Shown: positions 25,727 to 34,544, counted from the first letter of the stretch. The stretch is 64,000 nt of DNA from CAVQCJ01 sp963711005 (GCA_963711005.1 CAVQCJ010000003.1:183328-247327), one strand, 5' to 3'. Made by a program: numbers and translations. Notes: generated by a model not told the origin, from the sequence alone.

Positions 25727-26398
25727 ATGCCGCTGCGCCGTCGTCGGGCAGTCGGCTCGGCACGGCCCTCGACGGAAGGCGACTCGAGGTTGGCGAGCAA
25801 CGGGCAGTGGTTCGCACGGCACCGCAAGGCGACGGTCGTCGCGGCAGCCATCGTCGTGCTGGCCCTCGCGGCTATAGTCGACTGGCCCCACCGAGCAACG
25901 GCCGGGGACCTGCGCAGCGACTTCGCCACCTATGCGACGCAGGTATACGGCGACGTCCAGTCCTGCAGCCTCGAGGTCGAGCAGACGATCAGCGCGTACA
26001 ACCAGATCACTGCAGGGGTCTCCACCCAGCGCGAGACCGCGTCGGCGATAGCCGCCCAGACCGCCCTGGACTGCACCCCGATGGGGAACAGCGCCATCCA
26101 GGACCTCGGCACGCTCGAGCCACCGCGGTCGCTGGCTCGATTCCATCTGGACGCCGGGGCGCAGCGTCTGTACGCCTGGTGCTTCTCCGACGGCGTCGAC
26201 GTCGCCCAGGAGATCGAGCACCTGCTCGCCAGGCCTGGCGACGCCGCGCTGCTCGCGCGGCTGCACGCGGAGCTGTCCGACATGCAGATCCAGGGCACCT
26301 CTGCGCAGCAGTCGTTCGACCGTGCCGCGGCGAGCCTGGGCGCTGCACCCGTCTCGTTCGCTCTCGACGCCGTCCGGCCGAGCGTCCTGGTCGGGTGA
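25727..26398 (+). CDS. Membrane-anchored extracytoplasmic protein of unknown function
   Basis: This 223-residue protein has a basic N-terminus, one hydrophobic anchor at about 32-50 (ATVVAAAIVVLALAAIVDW) and a helical outer domain with three Cys (QSCSLEVE, LDCTPMG, YAWCFSDG). No family is recognised. It lies between ctaG and the oxidase structural genes on the opposite strand, diverging from ctaG, so it may be linked to oxidase biogenesis by position only. It ends within a bidirectional hairpin. Confidence 0.65.
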   Translation: MPLRRRRAVGSARPSTEGDSRLASNGQWFARHRKATVVAAAIVVLALAAIVDWPHRATAGDLRSDFATYATQVYGDVQSCSLEVEQTISAYNQITAGVSTQRETASAIAAQTALDCTPMGNSAIQDLGTLEPPRSLARFHLDAGAQRLYAWCFSDGVDVAQEIEHLLARPGDAALLARLHAELSDMQIQGTSAQQSFDRAAASLGAAPVSFALDAVRPSVLVG

Positions 26399-26421
26399 GC
26401 CGCGCGCTACGGGCGGCTCAC
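26395..26421. terminator. Bidirectional terminator between convergent genes
   Basis: GTGAGCCGC and GCGGCTCAC form a 9-base stem that includes the stop codon of the upstream plus-strand gene and ends four bases before the stop of the 37-residue minus-strand gene. Confidence 0.65.
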
Positions 26422-26424
26422 CGT

Positions 26425-26538
26425 TCATTTGCCCTTGCGGCTGAAGAAGCCCCACAGCAGGACGGCCAGGAACATCGTGACGAGGAAGGTGTAGGTGAGG
26501 ACGTCGCCGGCAGGATTCGCGGCGGCCAATTCAACCAT
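26425..26538 (-). CDS. 37-residue single-span protein at the end of the oxidase operon
   Basis: This small frame lies 12 bases after ctaE and reads NPAGDVLTYTFLVTMFLAVL then LWGFFSRKGK, a single transmembrane helix with a basic inner tail. GAAGGA lies nine bases before the ATG. Position, size and topology fit a small accessory subunit of the cytochrome oxidase complex (compare CcoQ- or subunit IV-like peptides of other oxidases), but the sequence is not one I recognise. The terminator at 26395 ends the operon just after it. Confidence 0.7.
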   Translation of the reverse strand: MVELAAANPAGDVLTYTFLVTMFLAVLLWGFFSRKGK

Positions 26539-26550
26539 GTCCGATATCCT

Positions 26551-27222
26551 TCACGACAGAACCGAGAACAGGACAAACACCACGACGGACACCAGAGCGA
26601 CGAAGGCGACGAACACCTTGGCCCCCAGAGCGGAACCGACGAACATGGTCCGCTCCGGCGAGTCAACACCCGGTCCTTCGGCCGAGACGACCCAGCGCAC
26701 TCGCAAGGACCGTGCGAGGAGCGTCTCCAGCCAGTAGGCGGTGCCCAGGCAGTAGACGGCGAAGACGGGCATGATCGCGACGTAGCACGAGGCGAACCCC
26801 GACGACCCGGGATAGAACCCGGTCCGCGTCATCCCCCAGAGCTGGAGTCCAGCGGCCAGCAAGAACGCGCCTGCAGCGACCCCGGTCGCCACCCGCCAGT
26901 CGGCGGAGTTCGCCTGGCCCCGCATCATCAGCCGGGTGTACCACCAGAAGAGTGCGGCGCCTCCGATGGTCAGGGCCAGCACCGGGATGCTGATGAAGTC
27001 AGACGGTCGCTGTCCCGGGCTGCGCCACAGTCCCGAGGAGTTCAGTGAGTGCAGGTAGAAGTAGGCGAACGCACCGGATCCGAACATCATGGCCGACAGC
27101 GCGACGAACAGGCGCGAGCCGGACCAGTACGCGCCACGGGCCGAGGCGCGCTCGATCGCCTGGTTGTGCGTCCGGTCGTCCACGGGTCCATCGGCCGGCG
27201 CGCCGGCCACGACCTCGGTCAT
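26551..27222 (-). CDS. ctaE: Cytochrome c oxidase subunit III
   Basis: The 223 residues form five spans after a 30-residue polar start. Typical features are RLFVALSAMMFGSGAFAYFY, the subunit III first-helix pattern, and GMTRTGFYPGSSGFASCYVA. It is shorter than seven-span subunit III proteins and lacks their usual H/E-rich loop, so it is a divergent member. It begins one base after the ctaD stop, in the order D-E on the minus strand. It belongs to the aa3-type proton-pumping terminal oxidase in the cytoplasmic membrane. Confidence 0.8.
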   Translation of the reverse strand: MTEVVAGAPADGPVDDRTHNQAIERASARGAYWSGSRLFVALSAMMFGSGAFAYFYLHSLNSSGLWRSPGQRPSDFISIPVLALTIGGAALFWWYTRLMMRGQANSADWRVATGVAAGAFLLAAGLQLWGMTRTGFYPGSSGFASCYVAIMPVFAVYCLGTAYWLETLLARSLRVRWVVSAEGPGVDSPERTMFVGSALGAKVFVAFVALVSVVVFVLFSVLS

Positions 27223-27223
27223 C

Positions 27224-29170
27224 TCAGCTCACCCCTTCAGGCTGCGGGAGGGCGCCACTGCGGTAGCCGACGGCCATCGGCCCCGATCCTGTGCCGTACT
27301 CGTAGGGGCCGGAGACGACCGTGGGGATCCGGTCGAAGTTGTCCCGGGCGGGCGGGGTCGAGGTCATCCATTCCAGCCCACGCGAACCCCACGGGTTCGT
27401 CGCCGGCGTGCTCGGTGGCGGGTCGATGACCGTGCTCTTGAGGAAGTTGAAGATGAAGACGAGCATCGACAGGCCGATCAGGTAGGCCGAGACCGACACC
27501 CACACGTTGAGTGCCTGCAGCGACGCGGCGTACTCGAAGACACGGCGCGGCATCCCCAGCTCCCCGATCGCGAACAACGGCAGGAAGGTGGAGTTGAAGA
27601 AGACGAACAGGGTCCAGAAATGGACCTGTCCGAGCCGCTTGTTGAGCATCCGACCGGTCATCTTCGGCAGCCAGTAGTAGAGGCCGGCGAAGAAGAAGAA
27701 CATGTAGCCACCCATGATCGTGTAGTGGAAGTGCGACATGACGAAGAAGCTGCCGTGCGCCACCGAGTCGGTCGGGACGTCCGACAGGAACACGCCGGAG
27801 ATGCCGCCGATGAGGAAATTGAACAGACCGCCCAGCACGAAGAGCATGGGCACGGTCAGCCTGATCCGGGCGCGCCACAGCGTCCCGATCGCGCACAGGA
27901 AGATGATCCCGGTGGGGATCGAGATCAGCTCGGTCGTGAGCATCACCACCGGCCGCATGTCCGGGTTGATCCCGCTGACGAACAGGTGGTGCTGCCAGAC
28001 GAAGAAGCTGAGCAGCCCGACCCCAACCATTCCGGCCACGAACGTCCGGTACCCGAAGGCCGGCTTGCGGGTGAACACGGGCAGCAGCTCCGCTGCGATG
28101 CCGAAGCCTGGAAGCGCGAGGATGTACACCTCGGGGTGCCCAAAGAACCAGAACAGGTTCTCCCACAGGTACGGGCTGCCGCCGTGCTCGACGTCGAAGA
28201 GGGCGGTCTGCACCGTGCGGTCCATCAACGACAGGTAGCAGGCCAGCACGAGGATGGGTGCCGCGAGGGCCATGAGCAGCGCGGTGACCAGCATCGACCA
28301 GACGAACAGTGGGACCCGGGACCAGGTCATCCCGGGGGCTCGATAGTTGATGACGGTCACGACGATGTTGAACCCGCCGACGATCATCGACAGGGCCATC
28401 AGCCCGAACGCGACCAGGTAGGCGTCCTGGCCCTGGGTGGCCTCGATCGACAGCGGTGCGTAGCCGGTCCAACCGGTCGGGAACCCGCCGACGATCAGCC
28501 CGGACAGCAGGATCAGGAACGCCACGGGGGTCAACCAGAACGACAGCGCCTCCAGCCGCGGGAACGCCATCCGGCGCGAGCCGATCATCAGCGGCACGAA
28601 GTAGTTCCCGAACGGCCCGAGGATCGCCGACGTCATCATCATCATCATCATCGTGCCGTGCTCGCCGACGACCTCGAGGTACTTCCCTGGCGGGAACACA
28701 TGCCGTGTCGGCGACAAGAGCTCGGTCCTGATGGCCAGCGCGAAGAGGCCGCCGACGAAGAAGTACGCGAGCATCGCGACCAGGTACTGCACGCCAACGA
28801 CCTTGTGGTCGAGGGTGTACCGGAAGTACATTCCCCGACTGCGCCTGGTCTCGTGCAGCGGCTCGGGCTGCTTGCCGATCAGCTTCTGGACCGGGTAGGT
28901 CAAGCCACCGACGCCGGCCAGCCAGCCGACGGCGCCGAACAGGTAGCCCAGTGTCACGGCGTAGTCGTTCTGCCCCATCCCCTGGATCTGCTGGTCGTTC
29001 TGCCCGATCCAGCGACCCAGGTAGAAGCCGAGCACGTACCCGATGGCGATGCCGATCAGACCGAAGAGCACGCCGGGCTGCTGCCACCACGGGCGACCGG
29101 CCGAGTCCACGGGTGGGTGAGCCGTCCCGCCCTCGTCCAGGCCTGCGGCGGCGGTCGTGTCCGTTGCCAT
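27224..29170 (-). CDS. ctaD: Cytochrome c oxidase subunit I
   Basis: This 648-residue heme-copper oxidase catalytic subunit has the CuB/Tyr cross-link motif GHPEVYILALPG (A1-type Glu present), the His pair in FFVWQHHLFVSG, and the heme a3/heme a His pair in the VMSHFHYTIMGG region. It transfers electrons from heme a to the heme a3/CuB site and pumps protons. It has an N-terminal extension of about 100 residues with two extra spans before the conserved core. Near the first heme ligand (EVVGEHGTM) a run of six Met occurs, encoded by repeated ATG. The start is ATG 29170 with GAGAGGCC upstream; ctaC ends 15 bases earlier. Confidence 0.95.
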   Translation of the reverse strand: MATDTTAAAGLDEGGTAHPPVDSAGRPWWQQPGVLFGLIGIAIGYVLGFYLGRWIGQNDQQIQGMGQNDYAVTLGYLFGAVGWLAGVGGLTYPVQKLIGKQPEPLHETRRSRGMYFRYTLDHKVVGVQYLVAMLAYFFVGGLFALAIRTELLSPTRHVFPPGKYLEVVGEHGTMMMMMMTSAILGPFGNYFVPLMIGSRRMAFPRLEALSFWLTPVAFLILLSGLIVGGFPTGWTGYAPLSIEATQGQDAYLVAFGLMALSMIVGGFNIVVTVINYRAPGMTWSRVPLFVWSMLVTALLMALAAPILVLACYLSLMDRTVQTALFDVEHGGSPYLWENLFWFFGHPEVYILALPGFGIAAELLPVFTRKPAFGYRTFVAGMVGVGLLSFFVWQHHLFVSGINPDMRPVVMLTTELISIPTGIIFLCAIGTLWRARIRLTVPMLFVLGGLFNFLIGGISGVFLSDVPTDSVAHGSFFVMSHFHYTIMGGYMFFFFAGLYYWLPKMTGRMLNKRLGQVHFWTLFVFFNSTFLPLFAIGELGMPRRVFEYAASLQALNVWVSVSAYLIGLSMLVFIFNFLKSTVIDPPPSTPATNPWGSRGLEWMTSTPPARDNFDRIPTVVSGPYEYGTGSGPMAVGYRSGALPQPEGVS

Positions 29171-29185
29171 GTCCGTCTGGCCTCT

Positions 29186-30151
29186 CTACGAGCCGGGTGG
29201 CGCGGGCGGGAGCCCGGAGTCGGCTGGAGGTGGCGGGTCCTCCGCTGGGTCGTAGTAGCCGCCGTCCGTCTGCGGGATGTAGAAGTCCGCGTACGGCGGG
29301 AGCTGCGGGATCAGGTCCAGATGCAGTGCCAGCTGCTGGCCGAGCCACGCGTCGAACGCCTCGTGCGTGACCACATGACCCGTGGCCGTCATGGCCCCGT
29401 GGTACAGCCCGCACAGCTCCGCGCACCGGATGTTGATCGGCCCGATGGCTTCGGGGGTGGCGAAGGCGATGTTGTTGGCTCCCGGGTTCGCGTCGGCTTT
29501 GAGCCCGAGATTCACCGCCCAGAACGAATGGATCACATCGAGCGAGGTCACGTCGAACTGGACCGCCTGGCCGACCGGCAGCTCCAGGTCGGCAGTCTCC
29601 ACGCCCGCGTACTGCGGGAACCGGTAGGTCCAGCGCCACTGCTGGCCGATCACCTGGACCACCAGCAGCTTGCTGTCCTTGGCCGTGGCCGAGAACCCGG
29701 CCGGTGTCCAGATGGGCGCCGCACCGGAGCCTGTACCGGCGCCTGCGTCCGTGACGAGTTCGAACGTCCCGAAGAAGAAGAGCGCGATGACCGTCACCGA
29801 GGTGATCGTCAGCCACGACGCCTGGAACCCTCGGTGACCACGGATCGGCGGCCCGTCCTCGATGTCCTCGATCGGGGTGTCCGATGGGATCCGCCAGTTC
29901 TTGACGGCGTAGCCGACGTACACCCAGATGAACAGGAAGACCGGAGTAGCGACCGTCGCCAGCACCGCGTTGTCGAACTGCTGGGACTTGGCCTGGTTCG
30001 AGTCGGTCCCCGGTGGCAGGTGCGGACCCAGGACGAAGTAGACGAGCGGCATGAAGACCGCTGAGAGCACGAGCCAGATCAGACCGATCCGCATCAGGTG
30101 CTGACGGTCCGACGGCTGGGTCCGCTCCGCGGGCCGATCGGCGGCCGCCAT
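29186..30151 (-). CDS. ctaC: Cytochrome c oxidase subunit II
   Basis: The protein has 321 residues. Three hydrophobic spans (about 20-43, 63-87 and 112-134) are followed by the cupredoxin domain with the complete CuA site: His in DVIHSFWAVNLG and the Cys-x3-Cys-x3-His-x2-Met set in CAELCGLYHGAM. It accepts electrons from cytochrome c or a bound cytochrome and passes them to heme a; no cytochrome c domain is fused. The tail is Pro-rich. The ATG overlaps the stop of the upstream cupredoxin gene (TGATG), indicating coupled translation. Extra N-terminal spans make it longer than the usual two-helix subunit. Confidence 0.93.
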   Translation of the reverse strand: MAAADRPAERTQPSDRQHLMRIGLIWLVLSAVFMPLVYFVLGPHLPPGTDSNQAKSQQFDNAVLATVATPVFLFIWVYVGYAVKNWRIPSDTPIEDIEDGPPIRGHRGFQASWLTITSVTVIALFFFGTFELVTDAGAGTGSGAAPIWTPAGFSATAKDSKLLVVQVIGQQWRWTYRFPQYAGVETADLELPVGQAVQFDVTSLDVIHSFWAVNLGLKADANPGANNIAFATPEAIGPINIRCAELCGLYHGAMTATGHVVTHEAFDAWLGQQLALHLDLIPQLPPYADFYIPQTDGGYYDPAEDPPPPADSGLPPAPPGS

Positions 30152-30819
30152 CACGCCACCACCTTCATGAAGCCGTTCATGTAGCCGAGCGTCGACATCG
30201 GCCCGCCGAACCCCAGCGGGAATGCCAGAGCGCACGGCACGAAGCACTGCCAGACGTAGGTTCCCGGGTCCCCAGTACGGATGGTGAAGGTGATCGTGTT
30301 GTGGTCGGCGGACAAAGGGCACGGTGCCGGGTCGGTGCACGGGTTCTTGGCGTCGGCAGACACCCCCGGGAAGACGACCGAGACACCCAGCGCCGGGATC
30401 GTGAAGCTGTGACCGATGCCGTCACCGACGTTCCCGTTGTAGATGCTGACGTCCTTGCCGTTGATGTTCTCCGTCCCGCCGACCGTCCCCGCCACCTGGT
30501 TCATGAAGGGGTTGCGCAGCGGGCTGCCCGTGTCGAACTGGTAGACGGTGAAGTGGACCAGGCTGTGCGCCGGCAGCTGGAGCATCGTCGTGTGCACCCA
30601 GGTGTCGCCCTGCTTGATCAGGTAGGACACCCAGGTGGGCTCCGGCTCACGGTTGTAGGCCGGCACCGTCTGCATGGTCACGTTGACCTGGCCGGCGCCG
30701 CTCGAAGCAGCTGCGACCGTCGGTGGATAGGCCACGAGGTAGGCGGCCACGCCGACGATGATGGCCACCGCCACGACCAGCGCGCCCAAGACGATGGCCG
30801 TCCGTCCCGATTTCGTCAC
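30151..30819 (-). CDS. Membrane-anchored cupredoxin-like protein coupled to ctaC
   Basis: The protein has 222 residues from a GTG with GGAGGCGCC upstream. An N-terminal anchor (AIVLGALVVAVAIIVGVAAY) precedes an extracytoplasmic beta-sandwich with HSLVHFTVYQFDTG, IGHSFTIPALGVSVVFPG and a C-terminal YVWQCFVPCALAFPLGF. The pattern resembles cupredoxin or subunit II-like domains, but the CuA set is not intact: the Cys-x3-Cys is present while the following His is missing. Its stop overlaps the ctaC start, so it is made together with the oxidase. It may be an additional redox or assembly subunit. Confidence 0.72.
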   Translation of the reverse strand: MTKSGRTAIVLGALVVAVAIIVGVAAYLVAYPPTVAAASSGAGQVNVTMQTVPAYNREPEPTWVSYLIKQGDTWVHTTMLQLPAHSLVHFTVYQFDTGSPLRNPFMNQVAGTVGGTENINGKDVSIYNGNVGDGIGHSFTIPALGVSVVFPGVSADAKNPCTDPAPCPLSADHNTITFTIRTGDPGTYVWQCFVPCALAFPLGFGGPMSTLGYMNGFMKVVA

Positions 30820-30862
30820 CGGGCGCCTCCTGCTGCGGAGAGGATCGACATTGCCGGAGAGA

Positions 30863-31795
30863 TCAGGTCCATGGCCGGACCAGGACGTCCAGGACGATCA
30901 CGAGGGAGAGCACGCTCAGATACGTGATCGACCAGTGGAACAGCCGCATCGAGGCCGGGTCGGTGCCGCGCAGCACGCGGGCCCGCAGCCTGGCCGCCTC
31001 CCGCAGGAAGACCGCCCCGAGCAGGACCGCGGCCAGGCCGTACCCCACGTCGAGCCCCGCGACGGGCCACAGCAGGAGCGACACCGCGACCACGGCCCAG
31101 GAGTAGACCCAGATCTGGCGGGCCACGACCCGGTCCGACGCGACGACCGGGAGCATCGGGACACCCGCAGCCGCGTAGTCGTCGCGGAACCGCATGGCCA
31201 GCGCCCAGAAGTGCGGCGGCGTCCAGGCGAAGATGATGCCGAACAACACCACCGGGGTCCAGGCGAGGGAGTCGGTCACGGCCGCCCAGCCAATGAGCAC
31301 CGGCATGCAGCCGGCTGCGCCCCCCCAGACGATGTTCTGCGCGGTGCGCCGCTTGAGTACCTTCGTGTACACCAGGACGTAGAAGGCGATCGCGGCCACG
31401 GTGAGCGCGGCAGCGAGCCCGTTCGTCGCTGACCACATGGCCACGGTGGCGATCAGCCCGAGGACCGACCCGAACACCAGCGCACCCGACGGGGAGACGG
31501 TGCCCGCGGTGAGGGGGCGGCCAGCCGTCCGTCTCATCAGCGCATCGATGTCACGGTCCAGGTAGCAGTTCAGCGCATTCGCGCTGGCGGCTGCGCAAGC
31601 ACCGGCGAGCAGGGTGCCGAACGCCAGCCGCGGGGCTGGCACGCCTCCGGCCGCCAGCACCATGGCGGGAACCGTCGTCACCAGCAGGAGCTCGATGATC
31701 CGCGGCTTGGTCAGGGCGACGTACGCGCCGAGGACCGCCAGCGGCGGCCGGTGACCCAGAACGGTCTCGGGCGCAGCGAACGTCACGCACCTCAC
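30863..31795 (-). CDS. ctaB: Protoheme IX farnesyltransferase (heme O synthase)
   Basis: The 310 residues belong to the UbiA family. The first Asp-rich prenyl-binding motif is NCYLDRDIDALMRRT, the second region is AWTPPHFWALAMRFRDDY, and KPRIIELLLVTTVPAM and AGRPLTAG are also typical. It attaches farnesyl to heme b, giving heme O for the aa3 oxidase, and sits in the inner membrane. The GTG at 31795 is used; GTG 31786 is an alternative. It precedes the cupredoxin-ctaC-D-E genes on the same strand. Confidence 0.95.
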   Translation of the reverse strand: MRCVTFAAPETVLGHRPPLAVLGAYVALTKPRIIELLLVTTVPAMVLAAGGVPAPRLAFGTLLAGACAAASANALNCYLDRDIDALMRRTAGRPLTAGTVSPSGALVFGSVLGLIATVAMWSATNGLAAALTVAAIAFYVLVYTKVLKRRTAQNIVWGGAAGCMPVLIGWAAVTDSLAWTPVVLFGIIFAWTPPHFWALAMRFRDDYAAAGVPMLPVVASDRVVARQIWVYSWAVVAVSLLLWPVAGLDVGYGLAAVLLGAVFLREAARLRARVLRGTDPASMRLFHWSITYLSVLSLVIVLDVLVRPWT

Positions 31796-31969
31796 CCCTG
31801 TCCCTGGCCGAGTGGACCCGGTGCCCCCAAGGATCGAGCGTCTTGTTCAGTCGCACCCGAACCATACGGCCGCGATCCCCAGGTAGTAAAGATCAAAATG
31901 CAGAGTCAGGAAAGCGTGTTCCGGACGCCTTCTGCGACCGGGACCACGGCCAGTGACCGAGCGCTCCGG

Positions 31970-32575
31970 TCAGGACTTCGGTGCCAGCTGGGCGAGCAGC
32001 TCGGAGAGCTCAGCAGCAGTCGTCGGCCCGATGACGCGCGCGGCCACCCGGCCGGTCCGGTCGACGATCAGCGTGCTGGGGATCGCGCTCGCTGGGACCA
32101 ACCGGAGACTGCCGAGAAGGGCGCCGTCGCTGTCGACCAGGCTCGGGTAGGGCACGTGGTTCGAGGCCATGAAGGTGCGCCCCGCGGAGTCGCTGTCCTG
32201 CTCATCGATCCCCACGAAGGTGACGCCTCGGTCAGCGGTCGCCCGCGACACCGCCACCAGGGCCGGGACCTCGCTGCGGCAGGGGTAGCACCACGAGGCC
32301 CAGCTGTTCAGGACGACCACCTGGCCGCGCAGGTCCGTCATCGACAGGCGAGCCCCGGCCAGGGTCGTCCCGGACAGTTCGTTCACCGCTGGACGTGAAC
32401 CGACCTTCCAGGTGGTCACCCCCACCACGGTCCCGCCGGTACCGGGTGTCGGACTCGCGTCCGGAGCGGGCGTGACGGTCGAGCATGCGGCCAGCCCGGC
32501 GAGCAGCACACCTAGGACGAGGTGACTGGCCACGCGTCGTGCGCCGGCATGTCTGCTCAGGCACGAGACTCGCAC
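31970..32575 (-). CDS. TlpA-like thioredoxin-fold lipoprotein
   Basis: This 201-residue protein has a lipoprotein signal (HLVLGVLLAGLAAC), with Cys about residue 31 as the lipid anchor. The thioredoxin domain has the redox pair in NSWASWCYPCRSEVP and the cis-Pro region ASAIPSTLIVDRTG. Such exported thioredoxins reduce or oxidise disulfides of cytochrome or Cu-site proteins; the neighbouring SCO1, SURF1 and cta genes suggest a role in CuA or cytochrome c maturation. It diverges from the SURF1 gene and has only a weak ribosome site at GTG 32575. Confidence 0.88.
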   Translation of the reverse strand: MRVSCLSRHAGARRVASHLVLGVLLAGLAACSTVTPAPDASPTPGTGGTVVGVTTWKVGSRPAVNELSGTTLAGARLSMTDLRGQVVVLNSWASWCYPCRSEVPALVAVSRATADRGVTFVGIDEQDSDSAGRTFMASNHVPYPSLVDSDGALLGSLRLVPASAIPSTLIVDRTGRVAARVIGPTTAAELSELLAQLAPKS

Positions 32576-32673
32576 CGACGCAGAGTACCTGTCGCGGCGG
32601 CCCGTGCTCGGAGGGCCGCCGAGATGGCCGGTGCACCTGTGGGTGGACAGGACTGCGCCCTACTCTCGTCTGC

Positions 32674-33360
32674 GTGACGTCAGCTGAGTCCACCCGGAGC
32701 CCGATCAGCATCACGGTCACGGCGCTCCTGGTGATCGTCTGCTGCCTGCTGCTCGGCAGGTGGCAGCTCGGCCGGGTCGACCGTCCCGTGGACGGGTACT
32801 CCGCCGAGCCAGCCGCGGTCACGCTGGACGCTCTGGTGCCCGCCGGTGCGTCCGTGAGTCCCGGTGACGTCGCCCGCCAGGTGACGCTGACCGGCACCTA
32901 CGACGGGCGCGCGCAGTCGACCGACCCCGGGCACACCGTGGCTGGGCTGACCGTGTACTGGGTCGTCACGCCGTTGGTGCTGCCCGACCGGAGCCGGGTA
33001 CAAGTCGTCCGCGGCTGGGTGACGGCGCCCGGCCAGCCGCTCGCCCAACCCCCGGCCGGAGCCGTCACGCTCACGGCCCGGCTCGAGCAGGGACAGCTCG
33101 CAGGCGGTCAGGGTCCGTGGCGGCTGACGTCCGGCTACCTGGTGCGTACCGCCCAATCCCCTCCGGATCCGCTCTCGCTGCAGCCCGTCCCGGTGCCTCC
33201 GCCGCCGAACCAGGCCCCTGGGGAGTTCCACCTACAGAACGCGATCTATGTCACGCAGTGGTGGCTACTCGCAGTGATCATGGTGCTGTTCTGGTGGCGG
33301 CTGGTCCGTGCCCACCGCACGCAGCCGGACGACGCCGCGCCGGTTGGCGCCCGCGGCTGA
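32674..33360 (+). CDS. SURF1-family oxidase assembly protein
   Basis: The protein has 228 residues with one span at each end (ISITVTALLVIVCCLLLGRW and WWLLAVIMVLFWWRL) and a beta-rich domain between them: ARQVTLTGTYDG, TVYWVVTPLVLPDRSRVQVV and RGWVT. The GRWQLxR start and the xxVxRGW motif are typical of SURF1, which aids heme a insertion into subunit I. It converges with SCO1 (five bases between stop codons). The GTG start has no strong ribosome site. Confidence 0.88.
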   Translation: MTSAESTRSPISITVTALLVIVCCLLLGRWQLGRVDRPVDGYSAEPAAVTLDALVPAGASVSPGDVARQVTLTGTYDGRAQSTDPGHTVAGLTVYWVVTPLVLPDRSRVQVVRGWVTAPGQPLAQPPAGAVTLTARLEQGQLAGGQGPWRLTSGYLVRTAQSPPDPLSLQPVPVPPPPNQAPGEFHLQNAIYVTQWWLLAVIMVLFWWRLVRAHRTQPDDAAPVGARG

Positions 33361-33364
33361 GGGT

Positions 33365-34147
33365 TCAGGAACCGAACGAGCTGGCGACCAGAGCGATGCC
33401 ATGCCCCCAGGACGTCAGCGGGCCGGCCGGCAGGTAGGCCGTACCGGCGGCCGTGTGGTCGATCATCGGGATGGCGACGTAGCGTTCCCGACCCTGCGGA
33501 TCGATGAAGTAGACCACCGAGGTGTGGACGATGTCCGCGTCAGGGCTGGGAGCCGAGACAGCGACGTTGTACGCGTGCCAGACCGCCTCGAGACTTGACA
33601 CGTCTCCGGTCAGGAAGTGCCAGGTCGGAACGGTGTTCAACCGCTGCGCGTTCGAATAGGCAGCCATGTCGGCGACGCTGTGGTGATAGGCGTTGACGTT
33701 GACGGCCAGGAACACCACGTCCGAGGACGGGCCGAGCTCGCGGTACGCGTCGATGAACTCTTGCGACACGATGGGACACACATCGGTGCAGTGCGGATCC
33801 ATGAACTCCAGCACGACCGGATGGCCTCGGAGACCGGCCAGGGCGAGGGTGCGACCGTCCTGGTCGACGAGGGTGAAGCCGGGGGCCTGCGCTGCCGGCA
33901 CGGGCGACAGCGCCATCAGGTCAGCCAGGGAGGACGGGACGTCCGCGGGTATCCCGGTGGCCCGAGGCTGGCCGGTCGCCGCGGCTTGCGACAACGCGTC
34001 CTTGACCTGCTCCCGGTGCCGGACCGCGAGTGCGGCGAACACAACCGCGCCACACGCCGCGAGGACGACGAGAGTCACCAGGGTCTTCGAGCGAGACGCC
34101 CGTGCCGGCGTCTCGTCACGCTCCAACGTCTTGACCTCGTCTGTCAC
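33365..34147 (-). CDS. SCO1/SenC-family copper chaperone
   Basis: This 260-residue protein has one N-terminal anchor (TLVTLVVLAACGAVVFAALA) and an extracytoplasmic thioredoxin fold. The copper site is intact: FMDPHCTDVCPIV supplies the Cys-x3-Cys, and IVHTSVVYFIDPQG supplies the distal His. SCO proteins deliver Cu to the CuA site of subunit II. The GTG at 34147 is chosen; the frame extends upstream to 34249 without a recognisable signal. Together with SURF1, CtaG and the TlpA-like protein it completes the assembly set. Confidence 0.9.
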   Translation of the reverse strand: MTDEVKTLERDETPARASRSKTLVTLVVLAACGAVVFAALAVRHREQVKDALSQAAATGQPRATGIPADVPSSLADLMALSPVPAAQAPGFTLVDQDGRTLALAGLRGHPVVLEFMDPHCTDVCPIVSQEFIDAYRELGPSSDVVFLAVNVNAYHHSVADMAAYSNAQRLNTVPTWHFLTGDVSSLEAVWHAYNVAVSAPSPDADIVHTSVVYFIDPQGRERYVAIPMIDHTAAGTAYLPAGPLTSWGHGIALVASSFGS

Positions 34148-34279
34148 GCAATCATCGTGACTGCTGCGCTGCTCGTGGGCAACCGTTCGCAGACCTCGGT
34201 CAACCGACCTCGGCCATGATCTCGTCGGAGACGTCGTAGTAGCCCACACGTTCTGAGCGTCGTCCTGTCCTCGAGCGCC

Positions 34280-34510
34280 TTGGCCAGGCGGAGCACCTTC
34301 GGCGCGATGCTGGCCGGACCACCTGGCGTCAGGCTCGAGCCGTCGAGCCGCCCTTGCGACGCTCGTACGACTCTCCGTGGGACAGAGCTTGCTCGCCTAG
34401 ACGCCCTTCAGGCCATCGCTTGGGCTCGCGCGGTGACCGGTGACCTAGCGGCGATCGACGTCTTCCTTCGGATCGTGGACAAGCTGCCGGACTCCTCAGG
34501 CTCAACACCT
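34280..34510 (+). pseudogene. Fragment of a phage/plasmid-type small protein
   Basis: The segment LDALQAIAWARAVTGDLAAI followed by DVFLRIVDK is the conserved core of a short helical protein family often seen near phage or plasmid genes ('W..A..GD..Ai...l.i...r..llGl'). The expected continuation (rRxxLLGL) is broken, and the frame closes shortly afterwards. It has no proper start. An IS30 remnant follows directly. Confidence 0.45.
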
Positions 34511-34544
34511 CGCCGAACACGAGCACAACCGTGCTGAGGACGGC

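Noticed and set aside
27089..30064. A 991-residue open frame on the plus strand across the oxidase genes
   Set aside because: It is antisense to ctaE, ctaD and ctaC, rich in Asp, Gln, His and Arg without any domain, and is a by-product of high GC at third codon positions.
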